A stretch of DNA of 6,742 bases from Acholeplasmataceae bacterium. Its GTDB lineage: Bacteria > Bacillota_I > Bacilli_A > Acholeplasmatales > Acholeplasmataceae. The stretch is from positions 1 to 6,742 of the forward strand of contig JAFGTI010000045.1 of NCBI GenBank assembly GCA_016934175.1. The letters are read 5' to 3'. The notes below the pieces were generated by a model. It made no database searches, had not been told where the DNA came from, and saw only the letters and a program-made list of their open reading frames with translations. Shown here in pieces: positions 1-5,723 of the stretch (within the stretch, counting starts at the first letter, position 1; each line of letters starts with the position of its first letter). A program made the translations under genes and the position numbers.

Positions 1-61
1 ATACACTTTTTTATTTATTAAATAAAATATAGAACCGACATGCTTTATTCCATCTTGTATT

Positions 62-72
62 TATGCTACAAT
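62..72 (+). promoter_or_regulatory. Extended -10 promoter of the pepV-thyA-folA-plsC operon
   Basis: TATGC followed by TACAAT (67-72) matches the Gram-positive extended -10 pattern TRTGn-TATAAT with one mismatch. At 17-bp spacing the -35 position (44-49) reads TTTATT, which is weak, as is common for extended -10 promoters. The predicted transcription start near 79 falls inside the SD site, giving a leader of only about 14 nt. The assignment rests on sequence alone. Confidence 0.6.
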
Positions 73-75
73 GAT

Positions 76-83
76 AGGAGGAG
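76..83 (+). promoter_or_regulatory. Ribosome binding site that fixes the pepV start
   Basis: AGGAGGAG ends directly against the upstream ATG at 84, which is too close for initiation. The in-frame ATG at 93 lies 9-11 nt downstream, a normal spacing. The annotated start is therefore 93, three codons shorter than the longest reading frame. Confidence 0.8.
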
Positions 84-92
84 ATGATAATA

Positions 93-1472
93 ATGTCTAT
101 TAATTTTAAAGAAGAAGTGATGAAAAGAAAAGAAGATTTAATTCAAGACTTAACTAGAATTATAAAAATTAATTCTGAACTAACAACTTTTGATCCAAAT
201 AGAAAGTCTGCACCTTTTGGTGAAGGGATTAGAGAAGCTTTTGAAACAATGCTTGAAATTGGTAAAAGAGATGGATTTGAAATTGTTAATTTAGATGGTT
301 ATGCTGGCCATATTGAATATGGGAAACAAAAAGATTTCGTCGGTATGATTGGACATATGGATGTTGTTCCTGCTGGAAATGATTGGACTTATGATCCATA
401 TGGAGCAGAAATTCATGAAGGAAAAATGTATGGTAGAGGAACGGAAGACGATAAAGGACCAACAATAGCTGCCTACTATGCACTGAAGATTTTAAAAGAA
501 TTAAAGGTACCTTTATCAAAAAGAATAAAACTTATTCTTGGAAACGATGAAGAAACTTCATGGAAATGTGTTAGACATTATTTTAGTGTATATCCAGAAG
601 CTCCAGTATCTGGATTTATTCCTGATGCTGATTTCCCTTTGATTTATGCTGAAAAAGGTATCTCTAGAATATTAGTTCAAGGCAAAATTGATTCTATAGA
701 TTTAATTTCAATTAGTGGTGGATTTAGAGACAATATGGTTCCTGATTATGCATCAGCCGTTTTAAATAATTCACATGATTATGAGACATTATTTAATCAA
801 TTTTTGAAAAATAAAAAATATGAAGGCAATGTCGTTAAATCTAATAAAGACATCACGATTAAAGTTGTAGGAAAGAGTGCTCACGGATCGACACCTGAAT
901 TTGGTGAAAATGCAATTGATCGTTTGTTTGAATTTTTAATTGAACAAAAAATACAATCTCCACTTATAAAACTTGTTGATCAGCTATTGATTCATGATAT
1001 TCACGGAAAAAAACTAGGTATTTATTATCATGATGAAGAAATGGGCAATTTGACAAATAATTTTGGCGTAATTAGTACTGAGAATGGTTCATATACAATT
1101 AAATTAAATTTAAGATATCCTAATGGAATTAAATTTGATGAAATAGTTAAAAAACTGGAAGAAGTATTTGCAAAATATGATGCTACTGTTAAAGTTGATT
1201 CTCACCAGAAATTACTTTATAAAGATCCTAAGTCTCCTCTCGTACAGACATTGATGGGTGTCTATAAGAAACATACAAATGATGAAAATGCTAAACCAAT
1301 TAATATTGGTGGTGGAACATTCGCTAGAGCAATGCCAAACTGTGTTGCTTTTGGTCCTCATTTTTTAAATAAACCTACATATATTCATCAAAAAAATGAA
1401 TTTATTGATCTTGATGACTTATTACTTGCAACGATAATATATACTGAAGCTTTATATGAACTCGCAAAATAG
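93..1472 (+). CDS. pepV: PepV-type M20 family zinc dipeptidase (Xaa-His / beta-Ala dipeptidase)
   Basis: This is a cytosolic metallopeptidase of 459 residues, close to the roughly 460-470 usual for PepV, that would cleave dipeptides to free amino acids. Visible family motifs, in order, are: GHMDVVPAG with zinc ligands His88 and Asp90; GRGTEDDKGP with the bridging Asp120; GNDEET with catalytic/zinc Glu153-Glu154; PDADFPLIYAEKG with Asp178; KSAHGSTPE with His264 in the lid domain; GGGTFARAMPN; and YIHQKNEF with His432. No signal peptide or membrane segment is seen. The start at 93 is chosen from the SD spacing; the ATG at 84 abuts the SD. It is the first gene of the operon, and thyA begins 15 nt after its TAG stop. 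The lid domain separates PepV from shorter M20 deacylases such as ArgE or DapE. Exact dipeptide preference cannot be read from the sequence. Confidence 0.93.
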   Translation: MSINFKEEVMKRKEDLIQDLTRIIKINSELTTFDPNRKSAPFGEGIREAFETMLEIGKRDGFEIVNLDGYAGHIEYGKQKDFVGMIGHMDVVPAGNDWTYDPYGAEIHEGKMYGRGTEDDKGPTIAAYYALKILKELKVPLSKRIKLILGNDEETSWKCVRHYFSVYPEAPVSGFIPDADFPLIYAEKGISRILVQGKIDSIDLISISGGFRDNMVPDYASAVLNNSHDYETLFNQFLKNKKYEGNVVKSNKDITIKVVGKSAHGSTPEFGENAIDRLFEFLIEQKIQSPLIKLVDQLLIHDIHGKKLGIYYHDEEMGNLTNNFGVISTENGSYTIKLNLRYPNGIKFDEIVKKLEEVFAKYDATVKVDSHQKLLYKDPKSPLVQTLMGVYKKHTNDENAKPINIGGGTFARAMPNCVAFGPHFLNKPTYIHQKNEFIDLDDLLLATIIYTEALYELAK

Positions 1473-1477
1473 TGATT

Positions 1478-1481
1478 GGAG
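1478..1481 (+). promoter_or_regulatory. Ribosome binding site that fixes the thyA start
   Basis: GGAG lies 6 nt before the ATG at 1488. A TTG codon in frame at 1476 overlaps this site, has no SD of its own, and would add four residues (residue 5 being the ATG) not expected at the N-terminus of the family. The ATG at 1488 is preferred. Confidence 0.7.
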
Positions 1482-1487
1482 AAAACC

Positions 1488-2354
1488 ATGAAACCATATC
1501 TTGAATTATGTCGACATGTCATGCAACATGGGAGTTTTAAAATGGATAGAACTGGCACCGGAACTAAGAGTGTTTTCGGTTATCAAATGCGTTTTGATTT
1601 GAGTCAGGGGTTTCCTTTATTAACAACAAAAAAGGTACATTTAAAGTCTATTATCCATGAACTTTTATGGTTTATAAATGGTGACACTAATATTAAATAT
1701 TTGGTAGATCACGATGTTAAAATATGGAATGATTGGCCTTATAAAGCGTTTAAAGAAAGTGATGCATATCACAATGAATCAATGATTGAGTTTGTAAATA
1801 GAATTAAAAATGATTCTCAGTTCGCAGTTCAGTTTGGTGAACTGGGACCGGTTTATGGAGCACAATGGCGTAATTTTAATGGTGTTGATCAACTGCAATT
1901 TATTCTTGATGAAATCAATAATAATCCTGACTCAAGACGTATGATATTGAGTGCTTGGAATCCTGCAGAAATTAAAAATATGGCACTTCCTCCATGTCAT
2001 ACTCTCATTCAATTTTATGTTAGGGATCATAAATTGAGCTTACAATTATATCAACGAAGTGCTGATATATTTTTAGGCGTTCCTTTTAACATTGCATCAT
2101 ATGCATTATTATTAATGATGGTAGCGCAAGTATCTAATTTAGAGGTTGGAGAATTTATTCATACTTTGGGTGATGCTCATATTTACTCTAATCATTTCGA
2201 ACAAATTGAGCTTCAATTATCAAGAGAACCCAGGGCACTCCCACAAATGAAAATTAATCAGCATGTCAAGTCTTTATTTGACTTTAAATTTGAAGATTTT
2301 GAGTTGGTCAATTACAATCCTTATGCTGGGATTAAAGGTAAGGTGGCTGTATGA
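1488..2354 (+). CDS. thyA: Thymidylate synthase (ThyA type)
   Basis: This cytosolic homodimer makes dTMP from dUMP using 5,10-methylene-tetrahydrofolate, which leaves as dihydrofolate. The 288-residue protein shows the complete active site: RTGTGT with Arg21; Trp80; Arg150-Arg151 (the partner-subunit phosphate pair); the nucleophile Cys170 in LPPCHT; QRSADIFLGVPFN with Asp193 and Asn201; and His231/Tyr233 in GDAHIY. All sit 24 residues later than in the 264-residue E. coli enzyme. The offset comes from an insertion in the small domain, roughly residues 84-118. It is shorter than the insertion in the 316-residue Lactobacillus casei enzyme. The C-terminus ends KVAV, as expected for the tail that closes over the active site. 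The TGA stop overlaps the folA ATG, so the next gene, which recycles the dihydrofolate product, is probably translationally coupled. Confidence 0.97.
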   Translation: MKPYLELCRHVMQHGSFKMDRTGTGTKSVFGYQMRFDLSQGFPLLTTKKVHLKSIIHELLWFINGDTNIKYLVDHDVKIWNDWPYKAFKESDAYHNESMIEFVNRIKNDSQFAVQFGELGPVYGAQWRNFNGVDQLQFILDEINNNPDSRRMILSAWNPAEIKNMALPPCHTLIQFYVRDHKLSLQLYQRSADIFLGVPFNIASYALLLMMVAQVSNLEVGEFIHTLGDAHIYSNHFEQIELQLSREPRALPQMKINQHVKSLFDFKFEDFELVNYNPYAGIKGKVAV

Positions 2355-2824
2355 TTTCGATGATATGGGCTATGGATGAGAATTGGTTGATTGGTAAAGA
2401 TAATAAATTACCATGGCATTATCCTAGTGATCTAAAATATTTCAAAGATCAAACAAAAGATCAATCAGTTTTGATGGGTGAGATGACTTACCAATCTTTG
2501 AAATCTTATTATGTAAAAAAGCCATTACCTTTTAAAAAGGTTTATGTGGCGAATGTTGAAGATAAAATTTATTCAGATGCTATTCATGTTAAAGATCTAT
2601 TTACCTTTTTAAATAGCACTAAAGAGGATATAATGATTATCGGTGGAAAAACTATTTATAAACTTTGTTTACCTTACGCAAATAAACTTTATATTACTTA
2701 TATACTTAAGACACACGAAGGAAATGTTTTCTTTCCAAAGTTTGATTTGAATCAATTTAACTTAACTAACTATCGGACAGATGAAGGACTTATATTTGCT
2801 GTCTATGAAAGGGATGCTTTATGA
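2351..2824 (+). CDS. folA: Dihydrofolate reductase, divergent at the cofactor and folate-tail sites
   Basis: DHFR reduces dihydrofolate to tetrahydrofolate with NADPH and is the target of trimethoprim. The 157-residue protein keeps the core of the fold: an N-terminal strand starting MISMIWAMD, like B. subtilis; IGKDNKLPW with Pro21 and Trp22; the proton-relay Asp27 in PSDLKYFK with Phe31; IIGG at 96-99; and a YIT motif with Thr116 (Thr113 in E. coli). Several normally conserved binding residues differ. The usual MGRxT is MGEMT, so Glu44 replaces the Arg that grips the NADPH 2'-phosphate. A loop of about five residues is inserted before KKPLPFKK. Lys62 stands where the folate-binding Arg57 is expected. 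AAGGTGG at 2340-2346 is the SD, 4 nt from the ATG. The gene overlaps thyA upstream and plsC downstream, each by 4 nt. The thyA neighbour makes the DHFR role very likely despite the divergence. Confidence 0.9.
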   Translation: MISMIWAMDENWLIGKDNKLPWHYPSDLKYFKDQTKDQSVLMGEMTYQSLKSYYVKKPLPFKKVYVANVEDKIYSDAIHVKDLFTFLNSTKEDIMIIGGKTIYKLCLPYANKLYITYILKTHEGNVFFPKFDLNQFNLTNYRTDEGLIFAVYERDAL

Positions 2825-3609
2825 TTTCATTTATTTTCATTTTTGTGTGGATATCAAGTACATATCTTTTATCAATTTGGGTAGATAACCTATACTTAAT
2901 CCCTGTATGGTTTATCCTTTCTTACTTTGTAGCTATTTTCAGTATGATCTTATTTCTTTTTGTGAATTTACCGATTATGAAATGGACTAAGGTTACGAAT
3001 AGATATAAAATTTATGCAACAAGAAGTATTGCTACTTGTATGAATCATTTTGTTTTACGATTAAGAATTTCAGTTGAAGGATTGGAAAATGTACCCAAAT
3101 CAGGACCTCTTACAATCTATGCAAATCATAAATCGTATACTGATCCATTTATTATTATGGAAATCCTTAAACATCCTGCAACTTTTACACCGAAAATGAG
3201 TATCTTTAAGATTCCACTTATTGGTAAATGGTTGAAATATTTAGGTGCGTTTCCGATTGATCGTTCGAGTAATCGAAATACAGCAAGAGCAATGGTTGAT
3301 GCAATTCGAGTCGTAAAAAGCGGTATGGGTATGATTATTTTTCCTGAAGGTGGAATTAAAGACAGAAATGATGAAAAAATGGTTGCTGCTCGTGCAGGAG
3401 CATATCGTGTAACTATGAAAGCTCAAGCTGATATGTTACCTATTAGTCTTCAAGGAACAACGAGTGTGAAGTATCGTGCACCTTTCAGATCCACCAAAAT
3501 AAAAGTTGTCATTCACCCTGTAGTAAAATATGATGATGTTAAACATATGTCAACTTTTGAAATCGCTGATAAAATGTTCCATATTATTAATAATCATTTG
3601 GAAAATTAA
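2821..3609 (+). CDS. plsC: 1-acyl-sn-glycerol-3-phosphate acyltransferase (PlsC family)
   Basis: This membrane-bound enzyme adds the second acyl chain to lysophosphatidic acid to make phosphatidic acid, the precursor of all membrane phospholipids. The 262-residue protein begins with two hydrophobic segments (about 4-20 and 26-50), then a basic linker and the acyltransferase domain. Conserved blocks in order are: NHKSYTD with catalytic His103 and Asp108 (HX4D, motif I); GAFPIDR at 142-148 (motif II); FPEGG at 174-178 (motif III, usually FPEGTR); and LPISLQGT (motif IV). AAAGGG at 2808-2813 is the SD, 7 nt from the ATG, and the start overlaps the folA TGA stop. It is the last gene of the operon, 14 nt before the terminator hairpin. 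Other PlsC-family lysophospholipid acyltransferases share these motifs, so the exact acceptor is inferred. Confidence 0.92.
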   Translation: MISFIFIFVWISSTYLLSIWVDNLYLIPVWFILSYFVAIFSMILFLFVNLPIMKWTKVTNRYKIYATRSIATCMNHFVLRLRISVEGLENVPKSGPLTIYANHKSYTDPFIIMEILKHPATFTPKMSIFKIPLIGKWLKYLGAFPIDRSSNRNTARAMVDAIRVVKSGMGMIIFPEGGIKDRNDEKMVAARAGAYRVTMKAQADMLPISLQGTTSVKYRAPFRSTKIKVVIHPVVKYDDVKHMSTFEIADKMFHIINNHLEN

Positions 3610-3623
3610 GAAAAATTTCATTT

Positions 3624-3653
3624 AACCAGTTCCTGGAGCTGGTTTTGTTTTTT
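3624..3653 (+). terminator. Rho-independent terminator of the pepV-thyA-folA-plsC operon
   Basis: Arms AACCAGTTC (3624-3632) and GAGCTGGTT (3636-3644) pair over 9 bp, with one G-T (G-U in RNA) pair and a 3-nt CTG loop. They are followed at once by a T tract (TTTTG then TTTTTT, to 3653). It starts 14 nt after the plsC stop and separates the operon from the DUF1576 gene. Confidence 0.92.
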
Positions 3654-3688
3654 CTCTAATTAAATTAGGTTTATTATTAAAAATAAAG

Positions 3689-3694
3689 TATAAT
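3689..3694 (+). promoter_or_regulatory. Likely -10 of the DUF1576 gene promoter
   Basis: A perfect TATAAT lies downstream of the operon terminator. No good -35 is present; TTAGGT at 3665-3670, with 18-bp spacing, is the best and is poor. The predicted transcript would start near 3701 and carry a leader of about 78 nt, much longer than for the other genes here. The leader holds a C-rich, G-free tract (3725-3744) and a small AAAAC-TAA-GTTTT hairpin (3752-3764) just before the SD. I recognise no known riboswitch in it. Confidence 0.45.
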
Positions 3695-3765
3695 GAGAAT
3701 ATCAAAAATATTTCTACTGCTATGCCATCCTCCATATCCTATCCAAAAATTAAAACTAAGTTTTG

Positions 3766-3771
3766 AAAGGA
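3766..3771 (+). promoter_or_regulatory. Ribosome binding site that fixes the DUF1576 gene start
   Basis: AAAGGA lies 7 nt before the ATG at 3779 but only 1 nt before the in-frame ATG at 3773. The second ATG is therefore the likely start, giving MTQQ as the N-terminus. Confidence 0.75.
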
Positions 3772-3778
3772 AATGATC

Positions 3779-5092
3779 ATGACACAACAGATACTTTATA
3801 AATTAAGGCGTTACTATTTAGTATTATTCTTTACCATCGTATTTATATTTATCTTATTATTGGAACCATTGCCTATTATGATTTCAAAGTATAGGCACAT
3901 CTTAACAAGCAGCTCTATTCTCTTATCGGATTATTTATTTATCGGCGGTTTAGCTGCAACACTTTTTAATGTGGCACTCACAATATTAGTTAATATAGTA
4001 TTATTGAAATGGATGAAAATTCAAATAAACGGACCAATTTTTGCCTGCTTACTTACAATAGCGGGTTTTGCTTTTTTTGGAAAGAATCTTTATAATGCAT
4101 TACCCCTTTATCTTGGGGTATTTTTATATTGTAAAGTTACAAAATCATCATGTAAAGATCATATTTTTGTTTTTTTACTATCTTCAGGTATTTCTCCTGT
4201 AACCAGTTTTTTAATATTTGGTGCAGGTTTTTCTCTACCTTTAGGTATAACATTAGGTGTTATATCTGGCGTAATTATTGGTTTTATACTACCGGCCTTC
4301 AATTCGTTTTCAATGAAGTTTCATCAAGGTTATAATTTGTATAATACCGGATTTTCGATGGGTGTTATTTCGATGATTTTAACAGGTATATTGACTTCAT
4401 TCGGCGTTACTATCAGTAGACCTTCAGAACTGAACAATGAATATCATAAACTTTTATTTATTTTTGTTCTTGTAATTTCAATATTAGCAATTATTGTTTC
4501 ATTTGTAGAAAATAGACATGTCATAAAAAAATACCCGAATATTTTTAAGTCATCAGGTAGATTAATTTCAGATTTTCCAACACAATTTGGTCAAGATGTT
4601 AGCTTACTAAACATAGGTTTCATGGGACTTATTAGTTTAGGAGTCATCTATTTTTCAGGCATTCAGATTAATGGACCTGTTATGGGGGCAATTTTAACGA
4701 TCCTTGGGTTTTCAGTTTTTGGTAAGCATCCACTCAATAGTTTGCCAGTTATTATAGGAGCCATTCTTGCTATTGAACTTACACCGTTAACCTGGACTAT
4801 TGGTTCAACACTATCAGTATTATTTGTTACAGGTTTGGCACCATTAGCAGGTCAATTTGGGATATTAGCTGGGCTTCTTGCAGGTTTTATTCATGTCTTA
4901 ATTACTCCGTTGGCACTCAACTTCCAAGGTGGTTTTGATCTATATAATAATGGTTTTGCTGCTGGTTTTGTGGCAGCACTTTTAGCACCAATCTATAGTG
5001 TTTTATTGAAATCAAGAGATAATGAAGTGAAATGGAACAGATTCTTACCACTCAAAACAAATAAAGATAGAGTGCATGCTAATGATAGTTAG
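3779..5092 (+). CDS. Polytopic membrane protein of the DUF1576 type, function unknown
   Basis: The 437-residue product is strongly hydrophobic, with about ten or more candidate membrane segments. The first is roughly residues 13-35, after a basic N-terminus (KLRRYY); there is no cleavable signal. It has a clear internal duplication. QINGP...LTI.GF..FGK..N.LP...G occurs at residues 82-116 and again at 296-330, with 18 of 35 identical by my alignment. F..G(Y/F)(N/D)LYN.GF occurs at 181-192 and 382-393. A charged, probably cytosolic stretch (about 246-265) links the halves. The duplicated, glycine-rich membrane architecture suggests a transporter or channel, but no substrate can be named. The DUF1576 label is from recall of the LYNxGF pattern and overall layout. 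It has its own promoter after the operon terminator and ends 4 nt inside the convergent phosphatase gene. Confidence 0.85.
   Translation: MTQQILYKLRRYYLVLFFTIVFIFILLLEPLPIMISKYRHILTSSSILLSDYLFIGGLAATLFNVALTILVNIVLLKWMKIQINGPIFACLLTIAGFAFFGKNLYNALPLYLGVFLYCKVTKSSCKDHIFVFLLSSGISPVTSFLIFGAGFSLPLGITLGVISGVIIGFILPAFNSFSMKFHQGYNLYNTGFSMGVISMILTGILTSFGVTISRPSELNNEYHKLLFIFVLVISILAIIVSFVENRHVIKKYPNIFKSSGRLISDFPTQFGQDVSLLNIGFMGLISLGVIYFSGIQINGPVMGAILTILGFSVFGKHPLNSLPVIIGAILAIELTPLTWTIGSTLSVLFVTGLAPLAGQFGILAGLLAGFIHVLITPLALNFQGGFDLYNNGFAAGFVAALLAPIYSVLLKSRDNEVKWNRFLPLKTNKDRVHANDS
4022..4384 (+). repeat. Internal protein repeat, copy A, in the DUF1576 gene
   Basis: Codons 82-202 encode the first copy of the duplicated unit. 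It opens with QINGP and closes with the LYNTGF block. It matches codons 296-403 at the protein level, not obviously at the DNA level, so the duplication is old. Confidence 0.8.
4664..4987 (+). repeat. Internal protein repeat, copy B, in the DUF1576 gene
   Basis: Codons 296-403 encode the second copy. It opens with the same QINGP and closes with LYNNGF. The spacing from QINGP to the closing block is 86 residues, against 99 in copy A, so copy A has about 13 extra residues in the middle. Confidence 0.8.
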
Positions 5093-5643
5093 ATGATTTC
5101 AATCGAAGTTTCATTCACTTTGAAATAAAATATATCTGTATTATGAATTAAATCTGTGAATTTGTATTTATCAGGATTGATGTAAACTTTAAGTGCTTTG
5201 ATGACATGAGAATGAGCAATAAGTAAAACTTTTTGATCAGCTAATTTTTGTCTCAAATTGTAAATTTCTTTTACAACTCGTTTAATAAGAAGTAAGTCAT
5301 CTTCATAGCCTTCAAAAGTATAACCTTTTTGTCTAACTAGTGGCATTGCTTCATCAACTGGTTGGCCATCTAAGTGAAAAAAATCTCGTTCGAGCAAACG
5401 CTGCTCAATACGGATAGGTTTATGATAATCAAGAGCCTTTGAAATAATATAAGCAGTTTCTATAGCTCGTGATAAGGGAGATGATGCAATTACATCAAAA
5501 CTCTCCTTTTTCTTTGCAAGCATTTTACCAAGAGTTAATGCTTGTTTTCTTCCAACGCTATTTAAGGGAATATTAACTCTACCTTGAACAATCCCGTTCG
5601 CATTATAAAAGGTTTGCCCATGTCTAACTATTGCTAAAATCAT
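5089..5643 (-). CDS. Histidine phosphatase superfamily protein (phosphoglycerate mutase-like)
   Basis: This 184-residue cytosolic protein would use a phospho-histidine intermediate to remove or transfer phosphate. Visible catalytic features are: the RHG motif with Arg7 and nucleophile His8 near the N-terminus, continuing GQTFYN; GRVNIPLNSVGRKQA; SSPLSRAIETA with Arg59; LLERDF with the likely acid/base Glu85; and IAHSHVIKAL with the second histidine, His144. The length and small insert fit broad-specificity phosphatases of the GpmB/PhoE/CobC kind, not the roughly 230-250-residue glycolytic GpmA. The substrate cannot be told from the sequence. AGAGG lies 6 nt before the ATG as the SD. The gene is divergent from pdp, and its stop overlaps the stop of the DUF1576 gene by 4 nt. 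A role in nucleotide or sugar-phosphate turnover alongside pdp is possible but unproven. Confidence 0.9.
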   Translation of the reverse strand: MILAIVRHGQTFYNANGIVQGRVNIPLNSVGRKQALTLGKMLAKKKESFDVIASSPLSRAIETAYIISKALDYHKPIRIEQRLLERDFFHLDGQPVDEAMPLVRQKGYTFEGYEDDLLLIKRVVKEIYNLRQKLADQKVLLIAHSHVIKALKVYINPDKYKFTDLIHNTDIFYFKVNETSIEII

Positions 5644-5664
5644 TAAATACCTCTATTCATCTTT

Positions 5665-5683
5665 CTCATTATAACATAATGAG
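5665..5683. promoter_or_regulatory. Perfect 8-bp inverted repeat in the divergent promoter; possible operator
   Basis: CTCATTAT-AAC-ATAATGAG is an exact dyad with a 3-nt centre. It covers the -10 of the phosphatase promoter and the -35 position of the pdp promoter. A 19-bp palindrome of this kind is a typical repressor site, but no regulator gene is in the window and part of the symmetry comes from the -10 hexamer itself. There is no T tract, so it is not a terminator. Confidence 0.4.
5668..5678 (-). promoter_or_regulatory. Extended -10 promoter of the histidine phosphatase gene
   Basis: Read on the minus strand, TATGT-TATAAT is a perfect TRTGn extended -10. Its -35 position has no good consensus and falls on the -10 of the opposing pdp promoter. 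Transcription would begin near 5661, giving a leader of about 18 nt with the SD AGAGG in it. Confidence 0.6.
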
Positions 5684-5690
5684 CTTTATT

Positions 5691-5701
5691 TATGATACAA
5701 T
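5691..5701 (+). promoter_or_regulatory. Extended -10 promoter of pdp
   Basis: TATGA-TACAAT is nearly identical to the pepV operon promoter (TATGC-TACAAT), and ATTTATGNTACAAT is shared between the two. The -35 position (5673-5678) reads AACATA, far from consensus. The predicted start near 5708 coincides with the first base of the SD AAGGAGG (5708-5714). Confidence 0.6.
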
Positions 5702-5723
5702 AAAAACAAGGAGGCGAAGTGAT

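Noticed and set aside
84..92. Upstream ATG giving a longer PepV
   Set aside because: It abuts the SD with no spacer. The ATG at 93 has normal spacing.
286..519. Minus-strand 77-residue ORF inside pepV
   Set aside because: It lies wholly within conserved M20 motifs of pepV, has no SD, and its composition is that of a shadow frame.
2642..2665. Tyr103 of DHFR as a trimethoprim-resistance marker like S. aureus F98Y
   Set aside because: Tyr is the native residue at this position in trimethoprim-sensitive E. coli DHFR (Tyr100), so it does not by itself indicate resistance.
3241..3426. Minus-strand 61-residue ORF inside plsC
   Set aside because: Shadow of the conserved acyltransferase motifs; a Ser/Thr/Cys-rich nonsense composition with no start signals.
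3690..3697. ATAATGAG at the DUF1576 promoter as a second copy of the divergent-region operator half-site
   Set aside because: Only one half is present, and six of its bases are largely the -10 hexamer, so a shared operator is not supported.
3622..3735. Minus-strand 37-codon ORF with a hydrophobic middle, between plsC and the DUF1576 gene
   Set aside because: It runs ATG to TAA with one membrane-like stretch, but it has no properly spaced SD and no clear promoter. Its end is the operon terminator hairpin read backwards. Conservation in relatives, or ribosome profiling, would be needed to revive it.
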